DNA of 64,000 nt, from positions 3,472,001 to 3,536,000 of the forward strand of contig NZ_JAFJMJ010000001.1 in the NCBI RefSeq assembly GCF_017309385.1, in the 5' to 3' direction. Positions 1 to 8,166 of the stretch are shown in pieces. The notes below the pieces were generated by a model, which saw only the letters and a program-made list of their open reading frames with translations, did not search any database and was not told where the DNA came from. This DNA comes from Amycolatopsis sp. 195334CR. Lineage in GTDB: Bacteria > Actinomycetota > Actinomycetes > Mycobacteriales > Pseudonocardiaceae. Numbering within the stretch: position 1 is the stretch's first letter; the number at the start of each line of letters is the position of its first letter. The position numbers were made by a program, and so were the translations under genes.

Positions 1-627
1 CAGCGTCAGCCCGGCCGCGGAGAGCAGGATGCCGGGCAGGTCGAAGGAGTGCGCGTGCTTCGGTTGCCAGTCCGGCACCAGCACCAGCGCGGCGACCAGG
101 GCGATCACCCCGACCGGCAGGTTCACGAAGAAGATCCACTCCCAGCCGAGGTGGTCCACCAGCACCCCGCCGAGCAGCGGGCCGGAGATCGTGGCGATCC
201 CGGCGACCGCGCCCCAGAAGCCCATCGCCGCGCCGCGGCGGGCCGGCGGGAACAGGTGCGTGATGAAGGCCAGCGTCTGCGGGGTCATCAGCGCCGCGCC
301 GATGCCCTGGAACGCCCGCGCCACGATCAGCGTGGTGATCGAACCGCTCAGCCCGCACCACAGCGAGGCCGCGGTGAACAGGACGAGTCCGGTCAGGTAC
401 ATCCGCTTGGGGCCGAACCGGTCGCCGAGGCGGCCCGAGAGCAGCATCGGTACCGCGTAGGTGAGCAGGTAGACGCTGGTCACCCAGACCACCGAGTTCA
501 GGTCGGCGCGGAGGCCGGTGATCATCGACGGGATCGCGATCGACACGATCGTGGTGTCCAGCAGGATCATGAAGAAGCCGAGGCACAGCGCGACCAGCGC
601 GGCCCAGGGATTAGCCGTTCTGGGCAC
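1..627 (-). CDS. MFS drug-exporter-like protein, DHA2 type (3' end beyond window)
   Basis: The first 209 codons are visible; the gene runs off the left edge. It reads as an inner-membrane proton-driven exporter of the 14-helix DHA2 group. Helix 1 carries [12 protein letters not shown], the first cytoplasmic loop has a motif-A-like [11 protein letters not shown], and a later helix has SGPLLGG followed by the [10 protein letters not shown] signature of DHA2 members. The GTG start at 627 lies inside the 3' end of the PadR gene (17-nt overlap), which implies translational coupling. PadR-exporter pairs usually work as a drug-responsive repressor with its target. The substrate is unknown. Confidence 0.85.
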   Translation of the reverse strand, partial: MPRTANPWAALVALCLGFFMILLDTTIVSIAIPSMITGLRADLNSVVWVTSVYLLTYAVPMLLSGRLGDRFGPKRMYLTGLVLFTAASLWCGLSGSITTLIVARAFQGIGAALMTPQTLAFITHLFPPARRGAAMGFWGAVAGIATISGPLLGGVLVDHLGWEWIFFVNLPVGVIALVAALVLVPDWQPKHAHSFDLPGILLSAAGLTL

Positions 628-1228
628 CGGAACCGTCCTCGGTGAGCAGGGTCAGCGCGGGTTTGTCCTCGTGCCAGGAGATGCGCCCGTGCTTCAGGTC
701 GTCGATCAGCTGCCGGGTCCACTCCAGCTCGAACTCGCGGCGGGCGGCGGAGTACCGCCAGTGGAGCTGGTGCACGCCGGCGACCTGCTGCTCGTGCAGC
801 TTGGCCAGGATCACCTGGTCGGCGGCGACGCCGGTGGCCAGCTCCAGCTCGCGGCGCCGCAGCTCGACGATGGCCTCTTCGGCGCCGAGCTCGTCGATGA
901 GGGAGAGGCCATTGACGAACTCGGGGTACTCCTCGGCCGGGGTGCTCAACATGGCGCGGGCGCGTTCGAGCACTGCGTCGCGCCCGGCGGGGGTGATCCC
1001 GTAGACGGTGCGTTCGGGGCGTTTGCCGTCGCGCTGCGTGCCGACGACCTCGATCAGTTCGGCGGCCGCGAGCCGGTCGACGGTGTGGTAGAGCGAGCCG
1101 GCCTTCACCTTGACGTGGTGGTCGGTGAAGCGCTCGCGCATGAGCTGGGCCATCTCGTACGGGTGCATCGTCTTCTCGTGGAGCAGCGAGAGCACCGCGA
1201 CGGCCAGCGGGGTGAGCTTGGCGCCCAT
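611..1228 (-). CDS. PadR family transcriptional regulator
   Basis: This 205-residue protein has a PadR winged helix at about residues 1-85 ([10 protein letters not shown], then [10 protein letters not shown], then the wing around [10 protein letters not shown]). It ends in a helical Vir-like dimerisation domain (about 95-185). It is transcribed with the overlapping MFS gene downstream, so it most likely represses that exporter until an effector binds. An inverted repeat lies 18-47 nt upstream of the ATG. The identity of the family is secure; the effector is unknown. Confidence 0.88.
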   Translation of the reverse strand: MGAKLTPLAVAVLSLLHEKTMHPYEMAQLMRERFTDHHVKVKAGSLYHTVDRLAAAELIEVVGTQRDGKRPERTVYGITPAGRDAVLERARAMLSTPAEEYPEFVNGLSLIDELGAEEAIVELRRRELELATGVAADQVILAKLHEQQVAGVHQLHWRYSAARREFELEWTRQLIDDLKHGRISWHEDKPALTLLTEDGSGAQNG

Positions 1229-1245
1229 CCTGGATCCCCCAGAGG

Positions 1246-1275
1246 TAGTCCTTACCGTTTATTCCATGCGGACTA
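1246..1275. promoter_or_regulatory. possible PadR autoregulatory operator
   Basis: TAGTCC at 1246-1251 and GGACTA at 1270-1275 form a 6-bp inverted repeat with an 18-nt spacer, just upstream of the PadR ATG at 1228. The arms lie among the most AT-rich bases of the gap, where a minus-strand promoter would be. Assignment to PadR is inference from position only. Confidence 0.4.
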
Positions 1276-1323
1276 TACGGCGGGGATCATTCCCCTGTCG
1301 ACCAGGACAAACCGGGCGGGCTG

Positions 1324-1382
1324 AATGCTATGAGTGGGGCATTACTTGCATTCAACGCAAGTAATGCCCCACTCATAGCATT
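1324..1382. terminator. 26-bp perfect palindrome with 7-nt loop (terminator-like)
   Basis: Positions 1324-1349 and 1357-1382 are perfect reverse complements (26 bp) around the loop ATTCAAC. The hairpin lies 9 nt past the stop of accE on the minus strand, where a terminator is expected. There is no long U tract, as is usual in actinomycetes. A related 24-bp hairpin with a 7-nt loop lies at 31724-31778. Confidence 0.75.
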
Positions 1383-1391
1383 GGGCTGGGG

Positions 1392-1610
1392 TCAGCGGGG
1401 GAGGGCGGAGGCGCGCCAGGCGCCCGGGCCCGGCTGCATCGGCTGCCGCAGGTTCGCGGTCCGGTCGGCCCACCTCGACCGGCGCCTCGGTGGCTCGGAC
1501 CGGCTTTCGCCCGCGGAAGCCGCCGCGGCGATCACGGCGGCCAGCGCGGCCAGTTCGTCGTCGGCCGGGGTGCCGCGCACCACGCGCAGCAGCGGTCGGT
1601 TCTCGGACAT
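1392..1610 (-). CDS. accE: acyl-CoA carboxylase epsilon subunit
   Basis: This 72-residue protein starts MSENRPLLRVVRGTPADDEL and continues with an Ala-rich helix and a basic tail. That is the pattern of the small epsilon subunits which stabilise and activate actinobacterial acyl-CoA carboxylases. It begins 11 nt after the stop of the carboxyltransferase gene and is surely co-transcribed with it. The conserved core is the RVVRGxPxxEELAAL stretch. Length and position are typical of the family. A perfect hairpin follows the stop codon and probably ends the transcript. Confidence 0.88.
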   Translation of the reverse strand: MSENRPLLRVVRGTPADDELAALAAVIAAAASAGESRSEPPRRRSRWADRTANLRQPMQPGPGAWRASALPR

Positions 1611-1621
1611 GCGGTACCCCC

Positions 1622-3265
1622 TTACAGCGGGATGTTGCCGTGCTTCTTGGGCGGCAGGGTCTCGCGCTTGTCGTTGAGCAGCCGCAGCGCGCGGGCCAGG
1701 TGGCTGCGGGTGTGCGCGGGCACGATCACCGAGTCGACGTACCCGCGCTCGGCGGCCACGTACGGGTTGCACAGGGTGTCCTCGTACTCCTGGATCAGCT
1801 TCGCGCGCAGGCCGTCGACGTCGCCGTTCTCCTTGGCGGCCTCTTCGGCCAGCGTCTTCCGGTGCACGATGTTCGCCGCGCCCTGCGCGCCCATCACCGC
1901 GATCTGCGCGGTCGGCCACGCCAGGTTCAGGTCGGCGCCGAGGTGCTTCGAGCCCATCACGTCGTACGCGCCGCCGTAGGCCTTGCGCGTGATCACCGTG
2001 ATCAGCGGGACGGTCGCCTCCGCGTAGGCGTAGATCAGCTTCGCGCCGCGGCGGATGATGCCGTTCCACTCCTGGTCGGTGCCCGGCAGGAAGCCCGGCA
2101 CGTCGACGAAGGTGAGCACCGGGACGTTGAACGCGTCGCAGGTCCGCACGAACCGCGCGGCCTTCTCGGAGGCGTCGATGTCCAGGCAGCCGGCGAACTG
2201 CGTCGGCTGGTTGGCCACGATGCCCACGCTCTGCCCGGACACCCGCCCGAAGCCGACGATGATGTTCGGCGCGAACAGCTCCTGGACCTCCAGGAACTCG
2301 CCGTCGTCGAGCACGCGGGTGATCACCTCGTGCATGTCGTACGGCTGGTTCACCGAGTCCGGGATCAGCTCGTTCAGCTCGCGGTCGGAGTCGGTGACCT
2401 CGTCGTGGATCGACTCGCCGGTCGGCTGCGGGGCCTCGAACACCGGCGCCTCGGAGAGGTTGTTCGCCGGGAGGTAGGACAGCAGTTCCTTGACGTAGGC
2501 GATGGCGTCCTCGTCGTCGGAACCCATGTAGTGCGCGTTGCCGGACTTGGTGTTGTGCGTGCGGGCGCCGCCGAGTTCCTCCAGCGTCACCTCCTCGCCG
2601 GTCACCGTCTTGACCACGTCCGGGCCGGTGATGAACATCTGCGAGGTCTGGTCGACCATCACCACGAAGTCGGTCAGCGCCGGGGAGTAGACGTGCCCGC
2701 CCGCGTTCGCGCCCATGATCAGCGAGATCTGCGGGACCACGCCGGAGGCCTTGACGTTGCGGGTGAAGATCTCGCCGTAGAGGCCGAGCGAGACCACGCC
2801 CTCCTGGATGCGCGCGCCACCGCCCTCGTTGATGCCGATGATCGGGCGGCCGGTCTTGATCGCCAGGTCCATCACCTTGACGATCTTCTCGCCGTAGACC
2901 TCGCCGAGCGAGCCGCCGAAGACGGTGACGTCCTGGCTGAACACGCAGACCGGGCGGCCGTCGACGGTGCCGTAGCCGGTCACCACGCCGTCGCCGTAGG
3001 GGCGGTTGCGGTCCTGGCCGAAGTTGGTCGAGCGGTGCCGGGCCAGCTCGTCCAGCTCGATGAACGAGCCGGGGTCGAGCAGGAGGTCGATGCGCTCGCG
3101 GGCGGTTTTCTTGCCCTTGGCGTGCTGGCGCTCGACCGCGCGCGCCGAGCCGGCGTGCACCGCTTCGTCGTAGCGCCGGTACAGGTCGCCGAGCTTGCCG
3201 GCGGTGGTGTGGATGTCCGGTTCTTCGCTCGGGGGCGTCCCGACAGGCTCCGTCGCACTGCTCAT
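1622..3265 (-). CDS. acyl-CoA carboxylase beta (carboxyltransferase) subunit, PccB/AccD5-like
   Basis: This 547-residue protein transfers a carboxyl group from biotin on the alpha subunit to acetyl- or propionyl-CoA, giving malonyl- or methylmalonyl-CoA. The N-terminal crotonase-like half has the oxyanion-hole motif [13 protein letters not shown] (about 148-160) and the C-terminal half has [20 protein letters not shown] and [18 protein letters not shown]. Asp435 in YGGAYDVMG corresponds to the Asp that sets short-chain specificity in Streptomyces PccB/AccB. The gene heads an operon with accE. The biotin-carrying alpha subunit is not in this window; a biotin ligase gene lies at 12273. Confidence 0.92.
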   Translation of the reverse strand: MSSATEPVGTPPSEEPDIHTTAGKLGDLYRRYDEAVHAGSARAVERQHAKGKKTARERIDLLLDPGSFIELDELARHRSTNFGQDRNRPYGDGVVTGYGTVDGRPVCVFSQDVTVFGGSLGEVYGEKIVKVMDLAIKTGRPIIGINEGGGARIQEGVVSLGLYGEIFTRNVKASGVVPQISLIMGANAGGHVYSPALTDFVVMVDQTSQMFITGPDVVKTVTGEEVTLEELGGARTHNTKSGNAHYMGSDDEDAIAYVKELLSYLPANNLSEAPVFEAPQPTGESIHDEVTDSDRELNELIPDSVNQPYDMHEVITRVLDDGEFLEVQELFAPNIIVGFGRVSGQSVGIVANQPTQFAGCLDIDASEKAARFVRTCDAFNVPVLTFVDVPGFLPGTDQEWNGIIRRGAKLIYAYAEATVPLITVITRKAYGGAYDVMGSKHLGADLNLAWPTAQIAVMGAQGAANIVHRKTLAEEAAKENGDVDGLRAKLIQEYEDTLCNPYVAAERGYVDSVIVPAHTRSHLARALRLLNDKRETLPPKKHGNIPL

Positions 3266-3363
3266 GGCTGGCGAGCTTAACGACGCGAGGCGGTTTTCGG
3301 GGGTCTGGCGTCGCCTATGTCACCGGGGTCTGGGGGTTCACCTACCGCGATAGGTTTCCCGGC

Positions 3364-3759
3364 ATGGGTGTGGAACTGAGCGAAGCGGTGCGGGCGCTGG
3401 TCGACGGGCGCAACTACGCGGCACTGGCCACGATCAACGCGGACGGCGGGCCGCAGACCTCGGCGATGTGGGTCGGCCGCGACGGCGACGACCTGCTGTT
3501 CTCCACCGTCGCGGGGCGGTTGAAGGACCGGAACATCCGCCGCGACCCGCGCGTCAGCGTGACGATCATGGACCGGGAGGACCCCGAGCGCTACACCGAG
3601 ATCCGGGGCCGGGCGAGCATCACGCCCGATCCCGAGCGGTCGCTGGACCACGAGCTCTCCCACAAGTACGACGGCCGCGACGCCGGCCCGGACGCCCCCG
3701 GCGCCGAACGGGTGATCGTCCGGGTGGTCGCCGAGCGCGTCACCGGCCACGTGCGCTGA
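3364..3759 (+). CDS. PPOX-class F420-dependent oxidoreductase
   Basis: This 131-residue split-barrel protein matches the actinobacterial family of pyridoxamine-phosphate-oxidase-like enzymes that use F420. Visible landmarks are the N-terminal YAALATINADGGPQTSAMW strand pair, the core DLLFSTVAGRLKDRNIRRDP and the late EIRGRASI strand. Family members reduce small substrates in the cytoplasm with F420H2; the substrate here is unknown. The gene stands alone, divergent from accD and convergent with the epoxide hydrolase gene, only 5 nt from its stop. Confidence 0.82.
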   Translation: MGVELSEAVRALVDGRNYAALATINADGGPQTSAMWVGRDGDDLLFSTVAGRLKDRNIRRDPRVSVTIMDREDPERYTEIRGRASITPDPERSLDHELSHKYDGRDAGPDAPGAERVIVRVVAERVTGHVR

Positions 3760-3764
3760 ACCGC

Positions 3765-4820
3765 CTAGCCGAGTCCGCCGAAGAACTCGCGCAGGTCGGT
3801 GACGATCGAAGCCGGGTTGGCCATGGCGATCATGTGGCTGCCCCCGGCGTCCCGGTTCTCCCAGTGCACGATGTGGTTGTTCGCCGCGGCGACCTGGCGG
3901 AGCTCGTCGGGTCCGCCGTGGGAGACGCCCGTCGGGACCAGCGCCTGGTCGATCGGCATGCCCGCCGAACCCGTGTAGTACGGCCACGCCGAGCTCGCGC
4001 CGGTCTCGGTCAGCCAGTAGACGCTCGCGTTGGTCAGGATCCGGTCGCGCTCGATCGGCTCGGTGCTGCCCGCCTGGTGCCAGCCGTCGAACTCCTTGAA
4101 CCGCTCGACCAGGTAGGCCAGCTGCGCGACCGGCGAATCGTGCCAGCCGTACGCAAGCGTTTGCGGCCTGGCCGCGAGGTACTCGGCGTACCCACTGCCG
4201 CCGACGCCCCACTCGGCCATCATTTCCTGCGTGATGCCCAGGCCGCCGGTGATGTGCACGCCGGCCACGTGCTCGGTGTCGACCACCGCGAGCTGCGGCG
4301 ACACCAGCGCGCCGGCGTCGTTGCCGTGGGCGCCGTAGCGCTCGTAACCGAGGCGGCTCATCAGCTTCGCCCAGGTCCGCGCCACTTTCTCGACGTCCCA
4401 TTCGGGTTCGACGAGCGGCGAGAAGCCGAAGCCGGGCAGCGAGGGCGCGACCACGTGGAAGTCCTCCGACAGCGGCCCGAGCACCTCGCCGAACTCCGCG
4501 AACGAGTTCGGCCAGCTGTGGGTGAGCAGCAGCGGGAGCGCGTCCGGCTTGGCCGAGCGGAGGTGGAAGAAGTGGATCGGCTGGCCGTCGATTTCGGTCA
4601 GGAACTGCGGGAACTCGTTGAACTTCGCCTCCTGGGCCCGCCAGTCGAAGCCATCGCGCCAGTATTCGGCCAGTTCGCGGAGGTAGGCGACCGGGATGCC
4701 CCGGCTCCACTCGCCGCCGGGCAGCTGGCGCGGCCAGCGCGTGCGGGCCAGGCGTTCGCGCAGGTCGTCGAGGTCGGCCTGCGGGATTTCGATGCGGAAG
4801 GGCTTGCTCTCGGTGCTCAT
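3765..4820 (-). CDS. epoxide hydrolase family alpha/beta-hydrolase
   Basis: This 351-residue protein has the epoxide-hydrolase N-terminal lid domain (FRIEIPQADLDDLRERLART) followed by an alpha/beta-hydrolase fold. The oxyanion motif HSWPNS (101-106) replaces the usual HGWPGS. The nucleophile-elbow motif is GNDAG with Asp168, and the C-terminal GGSHMIAM gives the catalytic His329. Microsomal-type enzymes of this family open epoxides by an aspartyl-ester intermediate; the physiological substrate is unknown. A perfect inverted repeat lies directly upstream (4842-4860). Confidence 0.85.
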   Translation of the reverse strand: MSTESKPFRIEIPQADLDDLRERLARTRWPRQLPGGEWSRGIPVAYLRELAEYWRDGFDWRAQEAKFNEFPQFLTEIDGQPIHFFHLRSAKPDALPLLLTHSWPNSFAEFGEVLGPLSEDFHVVAPSLPGFGFSPLVEPEWDVEKVARTWAKLMSRLGYERYGAHGNDAGALVSPQLAVVDTEHVAGVHITGGLGITQEMMAEWGVGGSGYAEYLAARPQTLAYGWHDSPVAQLAYLVERFKEFDGWHQAGSTEPIERDRILTNASVYWLTETGASSAWPYYTGSAGMPIDQALVPTGVSHGGPDELRQVAAANNHIVHWENRDAGGSHMIAMANPASIVTDLREFFGGLG

Positions 4821-4841
4821 GGAGCAACCGTAGGAAGCATG

Positions 4842-4860
4842 TAGGTCAGTTAGTGACCTA
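4842..4860. promoter_or_regulatory. inverted repeat upstream of the epoxide hydrolase gene
   Basis: TAGGTCA (4842-4848), GTTAG, TGACCTA (4854-4860) form perfect 7-bp arms around a 5-nt spacer. The repeat is 22-40 nt upstream of the epoxide hydrolase ATG and overlaps the last codons of the TPR gene. It looks like a dimer-binding operator. The cognate regulator is not evident; the TetR gene at 5549 is one candidate. Confidence 0.5.
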
Positions 4861-5539
4861 GTTTACGACGGACCATCCGGCGAACCAGCGTCGGCGCGAA
4901 CCAGGAGTAGAGCGCGTAGGCGAACCAGGCGACGCCGAGCAGGACCGCGAGCGGGGTCAGGCCGAACATGCGCAGGCAGAAGATCACCACGATGACCCCG
5001 ACCCAGGTCTTGATCGGCCCGAACCGGTTGAGCGGCGCGAGCGGCCGCAACAGCGGGTGCCGCTCCACCCGCTGCTCCTCCTCGTCGGCTGCTTTTGCCC
5101 GCAGAAGCAGGTCACGGGTGCGGCGGGTGACGTCGGCGGCCGGGGTGGCGCGGTCCAGCAGGTCGGCGGCTTTCTGCAGCTGACCAGCGTCGATGCAGAC
5201 ACGGGCGTAGGCGCAGAGCAGGTGGGTGTCGTCCGGGCTGAGCGCGAGCGCGTCCAGCAGGGCGCGTTCGGCCTTCGGCAGCTTGCCGAGCGAGTGGTAC
5301 GCCTGCCCGAGCACGCTGAGCAGCGGCGCGTGCGGGCCGAACCGTCTTATCCCCGCGGAAGCCGCTTTGACGGCGTCGGCGTCCTGGTCGTTCATCCAGA
5401 GCGCCAGCGCGCGCAGATAGGTGGAGTCGACCTCGTCGCGCCAGCGGAAACCGTCCAGCTCGGCCAGCGCGCGGTCGTACCGGCCCTGTTCGAGCCACAT
5501 TTTCGCGGGGGCGAGCCGATCCTGCTCGGGTTCGGTCAC
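4850..5539 (-). CDS. TPR-repeat protein with C-terminal membrane segments
   Basis: This 229-residue protein has tetratricopeptide-like helical pairs over about residues 10-150 (QGRYDRALAELDGF, then LGKLPKAERALLDALALSPD, then GQLQKAADLLDRA). Two hydrophobic segments follow at about 174-212 (WVGVIVVIFCLRMFGL and LAVLLGVAWFAYALYSWF) and a basic tail. It is probably anchored in the membrane with the TPR part in the cytoplasm as a protein-binding scaffold. It lies 9 nt downstream of the TetR gene and is likely in its operon. No specific function can be given. Confidence 0.75.
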   Translation of the reverse strand: MTEPEQDRLAPAKMWLEQGRYDRALAELDGFRWRDEVDSTYLRALALWMNDQDADAVKAASAGIRRFGPHAPLLSVLGQAYHSLGKLPKAERALLDALALSPDDTHLLCAYARVCIDAGQLQKAADLLDRATPAADVTRRTRDLLLRAKAADEEEQRVERHPLLRPLAPLNRFGPIKTWVGVIVVIFCLRMFGLTPLAVLLGVAWFAYALYSWFAPTLVRRMVRRKLGH

Positions 5540-5548
5540 GCCGTAACC

Positions 5549-6229
5549 CTAGTGCCCGCGCCACTCTTTCGTGAGGGCGTCGAGGCCCGCAGACAGCGCC
5601 TCGCTCGACGGGGTCGCCTCGCGCGGGATGCGGGAGGCGAGCACGCTGCCGAACCCGGCCATGCGGATGGTGCCGTCGATCAGCGCGTCCCGGTCGGCCG
5701 GCCAGGCGAACTCCGGATGCGCGATCAGCAGCGTCACGCACCCGTGCAGCGCCGACCACAGGCCGACCGCCAGCGACTCCGGGGCGCCGCGCATGATCCC
5801 CGCGTCCACGCAGGCCGCGACGGCTTGGACGATGTGCCGGAAGCACGCGTCGGCACCGGGCGAGAGGCCGCTGGTCGGGCGCATCATCAGCACGCGGTAC
5901 TGCACCGGGTGGTCGAGCGCGAAGTTCGCGTACACCCGCCCGCACCGGCCGAGCGCGCGCAGCGGGTCGTCGACGCCACTGGCGTGGTCGTGCATCCGCG
6001 CCGCCAGCTCATGCCAGACCCGCAGGCAGACGGCCTCGAGCAACGCGCTTTTGCCCGCGAAATGCAGGTAGACCGAGGGGGTGGTGACGCCGACCTGACG
6101 GGCCACGGCCCGCAGCGTGAGCGCCTCCTCGGTACCCGCTTCGATCAGCAGCGCCTCGGCGGCTTCGAGGATCTCCTCCCGCAGCTTCTCGCCGTCACCC
6201 GCGTTCGCCCGCTGTCGTTTCCCGTCCAC
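5549..6229 (-). CDS. TetR family transcriptional regulator
   Basis: This 226-residue protein has a TetR helix-turn-helix at about residues 15-65 (ALTLRAVARQVGVTTPSVYLHF) and a helical ligand domain of the WHG-like type. It is divergent from a thioesterase gene, and two tandem palindromes between the two starts make a convincing shared operator. It therefore most likely controls the thioesterase and its own operon with the TPR gene. The ligand is unknown; an acyl-CoA or related compound would fit the neighbour. Confidence 0.87.
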   Translation of the reverse strand: MDGKRQRANAGDGEKLREEILEAAEALLIEAGTEEALTLRAVARQVGVTTPSVYLHFAGKSALLEAVCLRVWHELAARMHDHASGVDDPLRALGRCGRVYANFALDHPVQYRVLMMRPTSGLSPGADACFRHIVQAVAACVDAGIMRGAPESLAVGLWSALHGCVTLLIAHPEFAWPADRDALIDGTIRMAGFGSVLASRIPREATPSSEALSAGLDALTKEWRGH

Positions 6230-6238
6230 CGGACCAGG

Positions 6239-6265
6239 TTGACAGCGTCAAGTTAACAGTGTCAA
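6239..6265. promoter_or_regulatory. tandem palindromic operators between TetR and thioesterase genes
   Basis: TTGACAGCGTCAA (6239-6251) is a perfect palindrome around a 3-nt centre. TTAACAGTGTCAA (6253-6265) is a near copy one nucleotide away. They occupy the whole space between the divergent starts at 6229 and 6275, so TetR binding here would block both promoters. Confidence 0.72.
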
Positions 6266-6274
6266 TGTGCACCC

Positions 6275-7072
6275 ATGGGTAACTTCCAGGAGGCCACCGC
6301 GCTCGTCCGGCGCTCCGAAACCGAGTTCGACGCCGAACTGGACCCGCAGTGGTCGGTCGGCGGCAAACTGCACGGCGGCTACCTGCTCGCCGTGCTCGGC
6401 CGGGCCACCGCCGAGCTGGCCCCGGCGCACCCGCACCTCACCGCGGTCAGCGGCTCGTTCTCCGCACCGCCCGACGCCGGGGCCGCGCAGGTCACGGTCG
6501 AGGTGCTGCGGGCCGGTCGCGGCGTGACCCAGCTGCGCGCCCGGCTGGCGCAGGACGGCAAGCCCCGCGTCGAAGCCCTGGTCACGCAGGGTCTGCTGGA
6601 CGAGGCCGACCCGTGGTGGTCCGGGATCGAGCCGATCGACATCCCGCCGGAAGAGGACTGCGTGCCCGCGCCGGCCCGGGCACCGGGCGCCGGGTTCACG
6701 GTGGACCTGATGAACGTGGTCGAGCAGCGGCTCGACCCGCGTGTGCTGGGCTTCACCGTCGGCAAACCGGCTCGTGGTGGCGTGATCTCGTCGTGGCAGC
6801 GGCTCGCCGACGGCGCCGACTGGGACCCGCTGAGCCTGCTGGTCGGCCTGGATCCGGTGCCGCCGGTCTCCTACGACCTCGGCCTGTCCGGCTGGGCGCC
6901 GACCGTGCAGTTCTCGGCGTACGTGCGGCGGCTGCCCGCGCCCGGCCCGATCCGCGTCCGCATGACCGCCGGCGACGTCGGCGGCAACCGGATGGACGAG
7001 GTGGCGCACGCCTTCGACAGCAAGGACCGCCTGGTCGCGCAGGCCATGCAGATCGCGGGCGTGCGGCACTAG
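6275..7072 (+). CDS. TesB-like acyl-CoA thioesterase family protein
   Basis: This 265-residue protein looks like a double-hotdog thioesterase. The first half has the GKLHGGYLLAVLGRATAEL helix and the SGSFSAPPDAGAAQVTVEVL strands. The second half has the repeated hotdog, including SYDLGLSGWAPTVQFSAYVR. Such enzymes hydrolyse acyl-CoA thioesters in the cytoplasm. The start at 6275 is 9 nt past the operator and has a weak ribosome site, so translation from a leaderless or very short leader is likely. Control by the divergent TetR protein is inferred. Confidence 0.8.
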   Translation: MGNFQEATALVRRSETEFDAELDPQWSVGGKLHGGYLLAVLGRATAELAPAHPHLTAVSGSFSAPPDAGAAQVTVEVLRAGRGVTQLRARLAQDGKPRVEALVTQGLLDEADPWWSGIEPIDIPPEEDCVPAPARAPGAGFTVDLMNVVEQRLDPRVLGFTVGKPARGGVISSWQRLADGADWDPLSLLVGLDPVPPVSYDLGLSGWAPTVQFSAYVRRLPAPGPIRVRMTAGDVGGNRMDEVAHAFDSKDRLVAQAMQIAGVRH

Positions 7073-7074
7073 CT

Positions 7075-8007
7075 TCAGCGGGGGAAATCCCGTCGTTCGA
7101 GCGAGGCGGCGATGCCGTCGAGCGTCCAGCGCAGGCCCAGTTCGAACAGCACGTCCAGGTCCAGGTCGAAGTCGTCGTGCCGGGCGAGGTCGGCGAAGGC
7201 GGGGATGGCGCCGGACGCGACGATGCGGTTGAACTCGGTTTCCTGCGTTTCGAGCCACTCGTCCGCGCTCAGCCCGGTCTCGCGCTCGGCCTCCGCCTCG
7301 GGCTCCAGGTTCGCGGCGGCCCCGCGGACGTAACCGAACACGGCGAGGTGGAAGTACAGCGTCGTCGACCGGGGCAGGCCGAGTTCGCGGAGTGCCTGGA
7401 TCGCCCATTCCGCGTGCCGGAGCAGGTTCTCCAGCGGCTGCGGGCGGGTCATCGAGATGACCTGCGCCAGCCACGGGTGGCGCCGGTAGGTCTGCCACTG
7501 CGTGCGTGCCGCCAGTTCGAGCCGCGCCCGCCAGCCCGGAGGTGCTTCCGCGGGCAAAAGCAGCTCGCCGAAGCAGGCGTTCGCCATGAGCAGGACCAGT
7601 TCGTCCTTGCCGGGGACGTAGCGGTAGAGCGACATGGTGGCGGCGCCGAGGTCGGTGGCCACCCGGCGCATGGACAACGCGGGCAGGCCCTCGGCGTCGG
7701 CGATCTCGATGGCCCGCCGCACCACGGCCTCGCGGCTCAGTTCGGCCTCGGCCATCCGGCGGCGGGTCGCGCGCACCGGCGGCGCGGGGACCTCGGTGGT
7801 CCGCACCACGGTGCCGACCCCGGGCACCGCGCGCACCAGGCCCGCCCGGCGCAGCGTGGTGAGCACCTTGGTGGCGGTGGCCATCGCCACGCCCCAGTCC
7901 TGGGTGATCTGCCGGGTCGACGGCACCCGGTCGCCCGGCTTCAGCTCGCCCGCCTCGATGCGCGCCTTGATCTCGTCGACGATCCGGGCGTACGGCGCGG
8001 CGTTCAT
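7075..8007 (-). CDS. GntR-TetR composite transcriptional regulator
   Basis: Starting at the ATG at 8007, which is preceded by a strong AAAGGAGT site, the protein has 310 residues. It joins two DNA-binding modules. A GntR winged helix lies at about 1-72 (KPGDRVPSTRQITQDWGVA). A TetR helix-turn-helix follows at about 90-145 (ALSMRRVATDLGAATMSLYR) with a TetR C-terminal ligand domain. An upstream in-frame start at 8061 falls inside the operator region and is less likely. This fused class often regulates an adjacent oxidoreductase; here the divergent neighbour is a flavin monooxygenase. Confidence 0.86.
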   Translation of the reverse strand: MNAAPYARIVDEIKARIEAGELKPGDRVPSTRQITQDWGVAMATATKVLTTLRRAGLVRAVPGVGTVVRTTEVPAPPVRATRRRMAEAELSREAVVRRAIEIADAEGLPALSMRRVATDLGAATMSLYRYVPGKDELVLLMANACFGELLLPAEAPPGWRARLELAARTQWQTYRRHPWLAQVISMTRPQPLENLLRHAEWAIQALRELGLPRSTTLYFHLAVFGYVRGAAANLEPEAEAERETGLSADEWLETQETEFNRIVASGAIPAFADLARHDDFDLDLDVLFELGLRWTLDGIAASLERRDFPR

Positions 8008-8040
8008 CGCGGGACTCCTTTCCGTGGGCGGCCACCATCC

Positions 8041-8134
8041 TAGTGCACCATGTTGCTGCACTAGTGCGCATGCGCAGTAAAAACCCGATTTACTGGACTT
8101 ATGTAGGGCGTACGGGTATCTATGTACAGTGTAC
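8041..8134. promoter_or_regulatory. cluster of palindromes between the GntR-TetR regulator and monooxygenase genes
   Basis: Several overlapping palindromes fill this gap: TAGTGCA...TGCACTA (8041-8047 and 8057-8063), GCACTAGTGC (8058-8067), TGCGCATGCGCA (8065-8076) and GTACAGTGTAC (8124-8134). With two DNA-binding domains in the adjacent regulator, paired half-site types are plausible. Which palindrome binds which domain cannot be told from sequence. Confidence 0.62.
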
Positions 8135-8166
8135 GTAGCGCACTAGGCAGAACTTGGGGAGAAACC

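Noticed and set aside
1490..3280. A 596-codon frame antisense to the carboxyltransferase gene
   Set aside because: It is a high-GC shadow: Arg/Val/Asp-rich, without domains, while the minus strand encodes a clear AccD protein. The same applies to long frames opposite or beside most genes here.
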